From: Sulfuricurvum sp.
GTDB lineage: Bacteria > Campylobacterota > Campylobacteria > Campylobacterales > Sulfurimonadaceae
Length of the DNA: 59,625 nucleotides
Assembly: GCA_003245815.1 (NCBI GenBank)
Contig: QKCD01000113.1
Coordinates: forward strand, 1-59,625
Direction of reading: 5' to 3'
Below are positions 1 through 7,959 of the stretch, piece by piece (the first letter of the stretch is position 1; each line of letters starts with the position of its first letter). Both the position numbers and the translations under genes were made by a program. The notes under the pieces are model-generated. The model was not told the DNA's origin. It saw only the letters and a program-made list of their open reading frames with translations, and did not search any database.

Positions 1-617
1 TAGGCGAGCACGCCGGGATTGAGCGCCATGCCGCGGCTCTCCCCCAGGCGGTAGACGGCGGGGAGGAACATCGCCCCGAAACTGAAGCCGGCGAAGGTGA
101 CGCGCCCGCGCTCCGCCCAGGGCTGGCGCGCTGCCCATTCGTAGAGGGTCACGGCCTGCGCGGGGACCCGCATCGCCGCGCGCCGCACCGCGGGAATCTC
201 CGTCAGCGGGGTACCGCGGTACCAGTACTCCGGAGCGTAGGGGTAGGTGTAGAGGAGGTAGATGTTCGCCCCGGGATCGGGAATGTGGCGGAAGTCCCCC
301 GCCTCCGCCTCCGCACCGCCGAGGATGATGACGACGGGCAGCCCCTCGGCCGGCAGGCTCTCGGGTATCGAAAGAAACGCCTCGATCGTGCCGATCTCCT
401 CCGTCTCCAGGACGACACGGCGGTAGCGGCGCCCCGTCCCTTCAAGCCCTACGATTCGGCAGGGAGCCTCCTCCGCAAGCGTCACCCTTCCCGCGTCCAG
501 GTCGATCGCACCGAGGGCGTCACGGCTGCGCTCCCAGGTCGCCCAGCTGATGAAAAGCAGCAGGAATCCTACGGTGCAGAGAGCGAACAGCACGATACTC
601 CTTTTCACTCCCACCAC
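1..617 (-). CDS. alpha/beta-hydrolase-like serine hydrolase (partial, C-terminus off window)
   Basis: The gene runs off the left edge, leaving about 205 N-terminal codons. The start is a GTG at 617, chosen because GGAGG lies 7 nt before it. The protein opens with one hydrophobic segment (residues about 8-24, VLFALCTVGFLLLFISW), so it is probably membrane-anchored or exported. A hydrolase-like core follows: VVIILGG near residue 93 and the nucleophile elbow G-F-S-F-G with Ser179. The catalytic Asp and His would lie in the missing part. Substrate cannot be inferred; a dienelactone-hydrolase or esterase-type enzyme is plausible. It is divergent from the MFS gene at 707, with an 89-bp shared upstream region. 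Confidence 0.75.
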   Translation of the reverse strand, partial: MVGVKRSIVLFALCTVGFLLLFISWATWERSRDALGAIDLDAGRVTLAEEAPCRIVGLEGTGRRYRRVVLETEEIGTIEAFLSIPESLPAEGLPVVIILGGAEAEAGDFRHIPDPGANIYLLYTYPYAPEYWYRGTPLTEIPAVRRAAMRVPAQAVTLYEWAARQPWAERGRVTFAGFSFGAMFLPAVYRLGESRGMALNPGVLA

Positions 618-672
618 GGCGATTCCTCCGGTTTCCTGGATATCAAACGATTATAGCGCTATTTCCAGCTGC

Positions 673-678
673 TATAAT
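673..678 (+). promoter_or_regulatory. -10 element of the MFS gene
   Basis: TATAAT at 673-678 contains the first in-frame ATG (677), so that ATG cannot be the start. A transcript from here begins near 685 and includes the AAAAGGAG that precedes the ATG at 707. No convincing -35 hexamer is seen. Confidence 0.55.
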
Positions 679-706
679 GTTCACAACGTCCGGGAAAAGG
701 AGTCCA

Positions 707-1885
707 ATGCCCCGAGGGATCGACCGCAACGTCCTGCTGCTGGGCTGGGTCAGTTTCTTCACCGACATGGCATCGGCCATGGTCACCCCGCTGCTGCCGC
801 TCTTCGTCGTCACCGTGCTGCACGAAGGCGTCGACAAACTCGGTTTCATCGTCGCCGTCGCCACCTTCTTCTCCTACACCCTCCGGCTGCTCTCGGGCTA
901 CATCAGCGACCGTTTCGGCTATGTCAAGCCCCTCGTCGCCGCCGGTTACCTCCTCTCGGCCCTGAGTAAACCGCTGCTGGCCCTCGCCGGCAGCTGGCAG
1001 AGCGTCGCCCTGCTGCGCGGCGCCGAACGCATCGGCAAGGGGATACGCTCCGCCCCCAAGGACCTGCTCATCGCCCGCTACAGCAGGGCTAACCGCGAGG
1101 GGACGACCTTCGGGTTTCACAAAACCCTCGACATCGCCGGGGAACTGAGCGGTTCGCTCCTGCTCTTCGGGCTCCTGCTCTGGCTCGGTTCGGACGCGGA
1201 GGTCCTGCGCACCCTCTTTATGGCGACACTGCTTCCCGGCCTCGTAGGGCTCCTGCTGCTCGGTTTCGTCAAGGATGCCCCCCGGCCCGCCGCCGCAGCG
1301 CCGCGCTTTCTGCTGACGCCCGCCGACCGCGCCGTTATCAAAGGACTTGGATTCTATTTCGGTTTCGTCTTCTTTCTTTTCAGCGATGCCTTCTTCACGA
1401 TGCGGGCCGTCGACACCGGCTTTGAAGCAGCGTTCATCCCGCTGCTCTTCATCATCTCAACGGCGGTGCAGACCCTCTTCAGCTACCCCCTGGGAAGCCT
1501 CGCCGACCGCATCGGGGAGCGGCGGATCATGATGGGGGCCTTTCTCTGCGGCGTGGCTGCCCAGGCACTGCTGCTCGAGGGGAGCGCTGCGGCCCTCTGG
1601 GGCGCCTACGGATTCCTCGGCCTCTTCACCGTCGCCTCCCTCAACGCCAACCGCGCCCTTATCGCCCGGGAGGCGGAGCAGCGGGGTTCCGTATACGGCG
1701 TCTTCTACGCGGGTGTCGCTCTCTTCGCCGCGGCGGGAGCCGCCCTGAGCGGGGTACTCTGGAACCGTTTCGGCACCGATGCAGCCCTGCTCTTTTCCGT
1801 GACGGGCACGCTGCTCGTCGCCCTGGCCTACCTGGTCGTGGCGATGCGGCGTTCCCCGGCCGCGCCTGCGGACCGCTTCAGCTGA
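707..1885 (+). CDS. MFS transporter
   Basis: A 392-aa polytopic membrane protein with about 12 hydrophobic segments, of the major facilitator superfamily. The signature D-R-F-G (loop 2-3, in YISDRFGYVK) and the segment GAERIGKGIRSAPKDLLIA match the MFS subgroup with the conserved R-x-G-K-G-x-R-x-A-P-R/K-D motif. The second half repeats the loop motif as LADRIGERR. The substrate is not predictable. The start at 707 is preferred over 677 because AAAAGGAG precedes it by 5 nt and a -10 box covers 677. The 3' end overlaps the convergent cyclase gene by 8 nt. Confidence 0.9.
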   Translation: MPRGIDRNVLLLGWVSFFTDMASAMVTPLLPLFVVTVLHEGVDKLGFIVAVATFFSYTLRLLSGYISDRFGYVKPLVAAGYLLSALSKPLLALAGSWQSVALLRGAERIGKGIRSAPKDLLIARYSRANREGTTFGFHKTLDIAGELSGSLLLFGLLLWLGSDAEVLRTLFMATLLPGLVGLLLLGFVKDAPRPAAAAPRFLLTPADRAVIKGLGFYFGFVFFLFSDAFFTMRAVDTGFEAAFIPLLFIISTAVQTLFSYPLGSLADRIGERRIMMGAFLCGVAAQALLLEGSAAALWGAYGFLGLFTVASLNANRALIAREAEQRGSVYGVFYAGVALFAAAGAALSGVLWNRFGTDAALLFSVTGTLLVALAYLVVAMRRSPAAPADRFS

Positions 1886-3044
1886 ACAGCCTGTTGCGTC
1901 CGCTGGACTTCGCTTCGTAGAGCTTGACGTCGGCGCGCTGCAAGACGGCTTCGAAAAGCTCCCCGGGTTCACGGAAAGCGACCCCGCCGCTCATCGTAAC
2001 GGAAAACTCCTCTTCCCCTTTCCTGAAAGCGATCGCCGCGACCGCCGCACGGATCCGTTCCGCCACCTGCAGCGCCTCTTCTTTACTGTTGCAGAGCATG
2101 GCGACGACGAACTCCTCCCCCCCGTAACGCACAGCGACGTCTTCGCTGCGGATAACCTGCAGAATGGAGCTCCCGACCATGGAGATCACCCGGTCGCCGT
2201 ACTCATGCCCGTAAATATCATTGATCTGTTTGAAATAATCGATGTCGAAGAAGATCACCGCGAGGTTATTTTTCAGGGCCCTGTCGTGGCTGGAGATGAG
2301 CAGAGGGATCTCCTCGAAGAGGGAGCGGCGCGTCATCAGCGACGAAAGGGGGTCGCGGACCGCCAGCTCCGCCAACTGGCGGAAAAAACGGGAGGAGAGC
2401 CAGAGCGAGATCAGGATCAGCACCAAGGAGACCGCGGCCGTTACCATGACCGCATGGAGGGTGATCGATGCGATCTCGGCTTCCATATCGTCAAGGTAGA
2501 TGCCGGTGCCGATCACCCATCCCCAGGGCGCGAAAAAGAGAACGTAGGAGATTTTGCGGTGGGGTTGCTGCCCGACCGGCTTGGGCCAGTGGTAATCGAC
2601 CCAGCCGCCGCCGCGTTTTGCCTTGTCCACGAATTCACGGTAGATATATTCCCCGGCGTAGTCCGTCGTGTCAAGCGTCGACGTCCCGATCAGCTCCTTC
2701 ATGTAGGGATGCATCAGGATAACACCGTCGGTGTCGTTAATCCAGAAATAGCCCGAATCGCCGTACGTCGCCTCTTCGAGGGCTCCCATCGCCTCGGCCT
2801 GTGCCTCCTCGCGGCTCAGGGTGCCGCTGCGTTCGAGTTCATAGAAGTGCCGCACCACCCCCAACCCCGTCTCCGTGAGCTGCTGCGTCTGCACTTTCCG
2901 TTCATGGTAAAGCTCGCGGCTGATCGCGTTGAAGAGCAGCAGCTGAATCAGTACCAGCCCCATAAAACTGCCGAATGCCAGCAGGAGCATTTTCGGTTTG
3001 ATGCTGAGACGGCCGAGTTCCTTGTCCGTAAGACTGCGTAACAT
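1878..3044 (-). CDS. diguanylate cyclase with extracytoplasmic Cache domain
   Basis: 388 aa. A short N-terminal cytoplasmic part, TM helix about residues 18-38, a periplasmic single-Cache domain (about 40-185, with the typical GYFWINDTDG and APWGWVIGTGIY segments), a second TM helix (about 200-220) and a C-terminal GGDEF domain. The active site reads R-Y-G-G-E-E-F, so it should make c-di-GMP from two GTP. R-S-E-D five residues before it is an intact I-site for product inhibition. The start at 3044 is chosen because GGGGG lies upstream of it; the ATG at 3089 lies only about 9 nt after the predicted transcription start and has no ribosome site. It probably senses a small organic ligand outside the membrane. 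Confidence 0.9.
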   Translation of the reverse strand: MLRSLTDKELGRLSIKPKMLLLAFGSFMGLVLIQLLLFNAISRELYHERKVQTQQLTETGLGVVRHFYELERSGTLSREEAQAEAMGALEEATYGDSGYFWINDTDGVILMHPYMKELIGTSTLDTTDYAGEYIYREFVDKAKRGGGWVDYHWPKPVGQQPHRKISYVLFFAPWGWVIGTGIYLDDMEAEIASITLHAVMVTAAVSLVLILISLWLSSRFFRQLAELAVRDPLSSLMTRRSLFEEIPLLISSHDRALKNNLAVIFFDIDYFKQINDIYGHEYGDRVISMVGSSILQVIRSEDVAVRYGGEEFVVAMLCNSKEEALQVAERIRAAVAAIAFRKGEEEFSVTMSGGVAFREPGELFEAVLQRADVKLYEAKSSGRNRLFS

Positions 3045-3347
3045 TCCAAGCGCCCCCTTCCCGAATCGAAGCCCAAGCAAGCCAGGCATGAATCATTATC
3101 ATATATTATAATACTTTTCGCTTAACAGCAACCCGGGAAGCGGTTTTTCCGCTCCTCGGGGCGAACCTGCCGCCATCAGGCGGCCCCGCATCGCCTGCAC
3201 TCCTCCGGCACACTTGAAATGCGTACACAACCGGTGTAAAATGTGTTATACTCCCGTCACTTTTTCAACCCCTGTCCCAACCGTCTTTCGCAGGATTGTC
3301 GGCGGTATTTCATCAGCAGATCGTGATTATATTTTTGGAGCATGCCA
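3045..3347. other. intergenic region with divergent promoters and short hairpins
   Basis: A 303-bp gene-free stretch. Minus-strand TATAAT at 3105-3110 fits the cyclase; plus-strand TATACT at 3247-3252 fits the ATP-grasp gene. TACAC-N5-GTGTA at 3224-3238 lies just upstream of that -10 and could be an operator. Two short hairpins are present: AGCGG/CCGCT around a T5 loop at 3139-3153 and GCCGCC/GGCGGC at 3169-3184. No small ORF with a ribosome site is seen. Confidence 0.5.
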
Positions 3348-4826
3348 GTGATTCGGCAGATCATCGTGGTCGAACACCGTTCGGACCTGAACATCGAAGG
3401 CTTTAAAGGGGAGGTCGTCCACGTCGACGACTACCTGACGGGACAGGACTACATCGAGCAGAAGCAGATCCAGGTCGTCAATCTCTGCCGCAAACACAGC
3501 TACCTGAGCGTCGGCTACTACTGCTCGCTCCTCGCCGAAGCGCGGGGGCACCGGGTACTGCCGTCGGTCAAGACGATGCTCGACCTCAGCCGCAAATCGA
3601 TGTACAGTCTCGACACGGAGAACATCGACTCACGGGTCCAGAAGGCGCTCAGCCGCTACACCCGCGACAGCGCGGCGATCCTCTTCGACATGGACGTCTT
3701 TTTCGGGCGCTGCCAGTCCGAGCCCCTCTCGGGCATCGCCCGGCAGATCTTCGAGGCCTTCCCTTACCCGCTGCTGCGCGTCACCTTCCAGCGCCACGGC
3801 CAGTGGCGCATCGGCGCCATCAAGCCCGTCGCCATCCACCGCCTCGACGCCCTTTCGCGCACCTTTTTCCTCGACGCCTTCGACGCCTACCGGAAGAAGC
3901 AGTGGCGCATTCCCAAGGGCAAAACGGCGTCGCGCTACGACCTGGCGATCCTGCACGATCCCAACGACCCCATGCCCCCCTCCAATGCCAAGGCCCTCAA
4001 CCACTTCATCAAGGCGGGCAAGGCGCTGGGCATCGAGGTGGAGCTGATCGGGAAAAAAGATTACGCCCGCCTCGCCGAGTACGACGCCCTCTTCATCCGG
4101 GACACGACCCGCATCGACCACTACACCTACCGCTTCGCCAAAAAGGCCGAGAGCGAGGGGATGGTCGTCATCGACGACCCCAAGTCGATCCTGCTCTGCA
4201 CCAACAAAGTCTACCTCGCGGAACTGCTGCGCGCCAAAAAGATCCCGACGCCCAAGACCGTCATCGTCGGCCGCAACGACCTCAAGGCGGCGGAGGAGAT
4301 TATCGGCTTTCCGATGGTCCTCAAGGTCCCCGACGGCTCCTTCTCCCAGGGGGTATTCAAGGTTGAGAACAGCGACGCGCTCCGCGACATCAGCGCCCGC
4401 CTCTTCAAGGAGTCGGAGCTGATTCTCGCCCAGGAGTTCCTCTACACGGAGTTCGACTGGCGCATCGGCATCCTCAACAAGAAGCCCCTCTACGCCAGCC
4501 AGTACTTCATGTCGAAAAAGCACTGGCAGATCGTGCAGTACGACGGCAAGGGGGGCTTCAAGGAGGGGAACTTCCGCACCATCCCCGTGGAGGAGGTCCC
4601 GAAAAAGGTCGTCGATGTCGCCCTGAAAGCGGCCAAGCTCATCGGCGACGGGCTCTACGGCGTCGACGTCAAACAGAACGAGAAGGGGGTCTACGTTATC
4701 GAAATCAATGACAACCCCAACCTCGACGCGGGCGTCGAGGACGTCCATCTGAAAGAGCGCCTCTACCGCACCATCATGGAGGAGTTCGCCCGCCGCCTCG
4801 ACAAGCAGACGGCATCGGCGAAATAG
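3348..4826 (+). CDS. RLAN-type RimK-family ATP-grasp protein
   Basis: 492 aa. The N-terminal about 150 residues match the RLAN domain (RimK-like ATP-grasp N-terminal domain): opening IIVVEHRSDL, then HSYLSVGYYCSLLAEARGH. The C-terminal half (about 270-480) is an ATP-grasp fold with lysines in VLKVPDG, the acidic E-F-L-Y-T-E-F-D-W-R-I-G strand and the metal-binding V-I-E-I-N-D-N-P-N. The family ligates an amino acid, probably glutamate, to a carboxylate by way of an acyl phosphate; the acceptor is unknown. GTG 3348 is preferred because GGAG (3337-3340) is 7 nt before it, whereas the ATG at 3342 is only 1 nt after GGAG. It stands alone and is distinct from the RimK at 25592. Confidence 0.88.
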   Translation: MIRQIIVVEHRSDLNIEGFKGEVVHVDDYLTGQDYIEQKQIQVVNLCRKHSYLSVGYYCSLLAEARGHRVLPSVKTMLDLSRKSMYSLDTENIDSRVQKALSRYTRDSAAILFDMDVFFGRCQSEPLSGIARQIFEAFPYPLLRVTFQRHGQWRIGAIKPVAIHRLDALSRTFFLDAFDAYRKKQWRIPKGKTASRYDLAILHDPNDPMPPSNAKALNHFIKAGKALGIEVELIGKKDYARLAEYDALFIRDTTRIDHYTYRFAKKAESEGMVVIDDPKSILLCTNKVYLAELLRAKKIPTPKTVIVGRNDLKAAEEIIGFPMVLKVPDGSFSQGVFKVENSDALRDISARLFKESELILAQEFLYTEFDWRIGILNKKPLYASQYFMSKKHWQIVQYDGKGGFKEGNFRTIPVEEVPKKVVDVALKAAKLIGDGLYGVDVKQNEKGVYVIEINDNPNLDAGVEDVHLKERLYRTIMEEFARRLDKQTASAK

Positions 4827-4851
4827 CACCCCTAAACCCCGTAATTTGCGC

Positions 4852-4857
4852 TATAAT
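4852..4857 (+). promoter_or_regulatory. -10 element before the DEAD-box-like remnant gene
   Basis: TATAAT preceded by GC, 95 nt upstream of the ATG at 4952 and just after the stop of the ATP-grasp gene. It implies a leader of roughly 88 nt. No -35 consensus is seen. Confidence 0.5.
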
Positions 4858-4951
4858 TGCGCCACTGTTTTCATTCCCGGAGCGCGGGGCCGCTGCAGGC
4901 TTTCGAGCGTTCACCCCGCCCCTTCCGGGGCCCACCGAATCAAGGACTCCC

Positions 4952-5875
4952 ATGTCAGCCATCTATGCCATCAAACGCCAGAACCACCGTCTCCACCCCT
5001 GCGATGCGCAGCGCAAACCCGAACTGCTTGCACACCTGATCGCGCAGCACACCGACAAGCGTGTCCTCGTCGTCACCTCCGGTGATCCGGCCCTCCTTGC
5101 GCCCTTCGCTTCTGAAACGGTCACCGTCGCCGAAGACACAGCGCTCAGCGCTACGGCCAAAGCGGCCTACGACCTCGTCATCAGCTACGACATCCCCGAG
5201 AGCGCCATCGCCTACATGACCCGTCTCGCCCAGGCGAAACAGTTCGCCCTGGCGCTGCTCGACCCCGCCGAGCAGCCCCGCCTCTACCCGATCGAAACCC
5301 TTCTGGGACGTACGATCCTGCAGGAGACACTCCCGGAATTCGCACCCGAAGCGCCGGCCGCCGCCTCCAAAAGCTTTAAAAAGCCCAAGGGACACAAACG
5401 CCCCGACCGACCGACCGACGGAACGGAAAAAACCGACAAGTGGGCGAAGCAAAAGCGCAAGCCTTCCCGCCCCGCCGACGGGTCGGAAAAAACCGAAAAG
5501 TGGTCGAAGCAAAAGCACAAGCCTTCCCGTCCCACCGACGGGTCGGAAAAAACCGACAAGTGGGCGAAGCCGAAGCCCAAGTCCTCCCGCTACCTCGGCA
5601 AAGACGCCGACGGCAAGGCGATCTTCTCCGGCAAGAGCGGCGAGCGCAACCACCGCTACGACGGCACCCCGAAAAGCGATGAGGAAAAAGCGGCGGGCAA
5701 AAAACCGGGCAAACCGAAATCCTACGCCGGCAAAAAAGCCCCGCAGGGCAACAAGCCCCGCAACGCCAAACCTGCCGCTGCGAAAAGCTCCCGCGACGAG
5801 AGCGCGAAGGCCGCTCCCAAGCGCCCGCCGCGCCGCATCGTCCTGCCCCCCAAAAAGCCCTCCGAACAGGAGTGA
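4952..5875 (+). CDS. DEAD-box helicase RecA2-like remnant with repetitive basic tail
   Basis: 307 aa. Residues about 20-130 read like the second RecA domain of a DEAD-box RNA helicase: KRVLVVTSGD resembles the KVLVF strand, DLVISYDIPESAIAYMTRL the motif V/VI region, and ALLDPAEQPRLYPIETLLGR the helix after it. The first RecA domain (Walker A, DEAD) is absent, and the motif VI H-R-x-G-R-x-G-R is replaced by MTRLAQAKQ, so ATPase activity is not expected. Residues 154-213 are three 20-aa repeats of the type P-T-D-G-S-E-K-T-D-K-W-A-K, followed by a Lys/Pro/Arg-rich tail resembling helicase RNA-binding tails. It is probably an RNA- or ribosome-binding protein. The family assignment is by pattern only. 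Confidence 0.8.
   Translation: MSAIYAIKRQNHRLHPCDAQRKPELLAHLIAQHTDKRVLVVTSGDPALLAPFASETVTVAEDTALSATAKAAYDLVISYDIPESAIAYMTRLAQAKQFALALLDPAEQPRLYPIETLLGRTILQETLPEFAPEAPAAASKSFKKPKGHKRPDRPTDGTEKTDKWAKQKRKPSRPADGSEKTEKWSKQKHKPSRPTDGSEKTDKWAKPKPKSSRYLGKDADGKAIFSGKSGERNHRYDGTPKSDEEKAAGKKPGKPKSYAGKKAPQGNKPRNAKPAAAKSSRDESAKAAPKRPPRRIVLPPKKPSEQE
5411..5590 (+). repeat. three 60-bp tandem coding repeats
   Basis: Three in-frame copies of a 60-bp unit (5411-5470, 5471-5530, 5531-5590) encoding a 20-aa module with the core D-G-S/T-E-K-T-D/E-K-W-A/S-K. The copies are nearly identical at the DNA level (shared GACGGGTCGGAAAAAACCGA in copies 2 and 3), which indicates recent expansion. Confidence 0.9.
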
Positions 5876-5948
5876 CCCCCGCGCTTTGCTAAAACTTCCC
5901 GCCGATTGACCGATATATCCAATTAAATCCGTCGGAGGGGAGGCACCC

Positions 5949-6956
5949 ATGAAGATCGCATCGAGCCAGCTGACACTCAGCGTCCTGCAGCAGCGCAGCG
6001 TCTCTATCGAAGAGCGCAGCAGCCTGAGAATGTGGGACGACCGCATCGGGGGAAAGCGCGCCGCAGCACGCCCCCTTCCGGCAACCGCACCCAAAACGGA
6101 GTGCGTCCCTGCGGAAACGGCCGAGAGCGCCGACACGGTCCTGGCCGACCCGAAACTGCGCGCCATGGTCCGCGCCCTGGAGGCGCTCACGGGGCGCAAG
6201 ATCCGTATCGAAACCTTCCAGGCCTGGACCCGTTCCCACGACCTGACGACCCCAGAGCCCGACACGACAGAAACGGCACCGCAACGCGAAGGGTGGGGCA
6301 TCGACTTCTCCTATGAGAAGAGCACCGCCGTAACGCAATCCCTCGATTTCGCCGCCAAAGGGCGCGTCACCCTCGCCGACGGCAGCCGGATCGACCTTGC
6401 CGTCGCCTTCTCCATGACGCAGGAAAGCATCACCCGCGAGAGTCTCAGCTTCAAGGCCGGCGACGCCCTCATCGACCCCCTGGTCGTCAATTTCGACGGC
6501 GGTATGCTCGAACTCGGCAGCGTCCGCCGCAACTTCGACCTCGACCGCGACGGGAAGCTCGAGGAGATCGCCTTCGCCGGCAGCGGCAGCGGTTTTCTCG
6601 CCCTGGACAAAAACGGCGACGGGCAGATCAACGACGGCGGCGAACTCTTCGGGCCGACGGAGGGGAACGGTTTTACCGAGCTGGCCGCCTACGACGGGGA
6701 CGGCAACGGCTGGATCGACGAAGGCGACGCCATCTTCGAGAAGCTGCTGATCTGGACGAAAGATGCCGACGGTACCGAGACCCTCTACACGCTGCGCGAC
6801 AAGGGGGTCGGCGCCATCTACCTCGAGAACCTCGCCACCGCCTTCGACTACGGCAGCAGTCTCGACGGCTACGACGGCAGGCTGCGGGCCACATCCCTCT
6901 TCCTCGGCGAAAACGGCGGCGTCGGGACGGTCCAGGAGGTGGACCTGAAGGTGTGA
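5949..6956 (+). CDS. EF-hand-type calcium-binding protein of unknown function
   Basis: 335 aa. No signal peptide is obvious. The C-terminal half carries Asp-rich loops of the EF-hand/dockerin type: DLDRDGKLEE, DKNGDGQINDGGELFG and DGDGNGWIDEGD (about residues 195-260), which should bind Ca2+. The N-terminal 110 residues are low in predicted structure, with a Pro/Thr-rich linker. The loop-plus-GELFGP arrangement recurs in uncharacterised proteobacterial proteins. The start is fixed by GGAGGGGAGG 5-15 nt upstream. The gene is followed by a folded element and the MtfA-like gene. Function is unknown. Confidence 0.85.
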   Translation: MKIASSQLTLSVLQQRSVSIEERSSLRMWDDRIGGKRAAARPLPATAPKTECVPAETAESADTVLADPKLRAMVRALEALTGRKIRIETFQAWTRSHDLTTPEPDTTETAPQREGWGIDFSYEKSTAVTQSLDFAAKGRVTLADGSRIDLAVAFSMTQESITRESLSFKAGDALIDPLVVNFDGGMLELGSVRRNFDLDRDGKLEEIAFAGSGSGFLALDKNGDGQINDGGELFGPTEGNGFTELAAYDGDGNGWIDEGDAIFEKLLIWTKDADGTETLYTLRDKGVGAIYLENLATAFDYGSSLDGYDGRLRATSLFLGENGGVGTVQEVDLKV

Positions 6957-6960
6957 CGCC

Positions 6961-7017
6961 GCGAAGAGGGTATACTGTTACCCAAAGACCTCCAAGGAGG
7001 GGTCTACGACTCTTCGC
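6961..7017 (+). other. three-way-junction-like inverted repeat between two genes
   Basis: The outer arms GCGAAGAG (6961-6968) and CTCTTCGC (7010-7017) are perfectly complementary. Between them are two further hairpins: GGTA/TACC (6969-6972 with 6979-6982) and AGACC/GGTCT (6986-6990 with 7001-7005), the latter extended by a G-U and a C-G pair with AAGGA in its loop. There is no T-run, so it is not a standard terminator. A TATACT (6971-6976) lies inside hairpin 1. Confidence 0.5.
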
Positions 7018-7029
7018 TGCGGAAAGCTG

Positions 7030-7881
7030 ATGACCTATTCGATCGTTCTTCTCTGGCTCTTCGGAGCGCTCTTCGCCGCCTACCTGCTCTTTCAGGGGTG
7101 GCGGCAGCTGCGCGAAAGGCGGCTGCAACGCCGCCTCGCCGCCATGCCCTTCCCCGCTGAATGGCGCGCCGAGCTGCAGCGCATCCCCCACTACAACGCC
7201 CTGAACACGGAAGCGCGTGCCCGCGTCGAACGTGCGGTACTGCATTTCATCTATACCAGGAGCTTCCGGGGGATCGGCCTGGAGGTGACAGAGGCGATGA
7301 AACTGCCCGTCGCCTTCTACGCCGCCCTGATGACCCCCGGCGGAGAGGATGACCGCTTCGCCCCTCTTGCCGAGATCCTCTACTATGCCCGCGGCTTCGT
7401 CGCGGAAGAGAGCGTCAACGACGGCGGCATTGTCAGCAGCGGGGAGTACGAACTCGACGGGCAGTCGAGCATCGACACCATCGCCCTCTCCTGGGAGGAC
7501 ACCGCATACGAGAGCCATACCCTTACCCCCGACAACATCATCGTCCACGAACTCGCCCACGTCCTCGATTTCCTGGAGGGAGAACGCGACACGGCATGGC
7601 TGGAGGCCTTCGAGCGGACCTACGACGCCTGCCGCGACGCTGCCGGAGCGGACGAAACCTCCATGCTGTGGGAACTGTTCGACGACTACGCCTTCTCCAA
7701 CGAAACGGAGTTCTTCGCCGTCTCCAGCGAACGCTTTTTCCAGAGCCCCGACCGGCTGCATGCCGATCACCCCGGACTCTTCGGCCTGCTGCGGCACTTT
7801 TACGGGGTCGATCCCCGGGAGTGGGGCGTGGAAGCCCCCTACGATGCGCCATGTGACCGTGATACGCACGCCGCCTTTTAA
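7030..7881 (+). CDS. mtfA: MtfA-like zinc metallopeptidase (M90)
   Basis: 283 aa. One N-terminal TM helix (about 3-22) and then a cytoplasmic peptidase domain with the zinc motif H-E-L-A-H at residues 173-177, followed by LDFLEGE and a downstream Glu in SNETEFFAV. This matches the MtfA/Peptidase_M90 family; in E. coli MtfA titrates the repressor Mlc and has aminopeptidase activity. The TM anchor is retained as in many family members. An Mlc partner is not in the window, so the regulatory role is not implied here. The start ATG at 7030 has only a weak GGAAAG upstream and follows a folded element (6961-7017). Confidence 0.88.
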   Translation: MTYSIVLLWLFGALFAAYLLFQGWRQLRERRLQRRLAAMPFPAEWRAELQRIPHYNALNTEARARVERAVLHFIYTRSFRGIGLEVTEAMKLPVAFYAALMTPGGEDDRFAPLAEILYYARGFVAEESVNDGGIVSSGEYELDGQSSIDTIALSWEDTAYESHTLTPDNIIVHELAHVLDFLEGERDTAWLEAFERTYDACRDAAGADETSMLWELFDDYAFSNETEFFAVSSERFFQSPDRLHADHPGLFGLLRHFYGVDPREWGVEAPYDAPCDRDTHAAF

Positions 7882-7903
7882 ACAGAATCGGACGTCGGTT
7901 GTT

Positions 7904-7932
7904 TTGACACTTTACCCTTCGCGTGGTAAAAT
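7904..7932 (+). promoter_or_regulatory. sigma-70-type promoter of the histidine kinase gene
   Basis: TTGACA at 7904-7909, a 17-bp spacer, then TAAAAT at 7927-7932: the clearest two-box promoter in the window. The -10 sits inside GTGGT-N7-ACCAC (7923-7939), a possible operator. Predicted start near 7939, about 20 nt before the GTG start. Confidence 0.75.
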
Positions 7933-7959
7933 TAACCACCCACTCGTGCAAGGAGCCAC

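Noticed and set aside
677-706. Upstream ATG for the MFS gene
   Set aside because: It lies inside the TATAAT box and would precede the transcript.
5411-5590. CRISPR or satellite repeat
   Set aside because: Three 60-bp contiguous in-frame units with no spacers; a coding tandem repeat.
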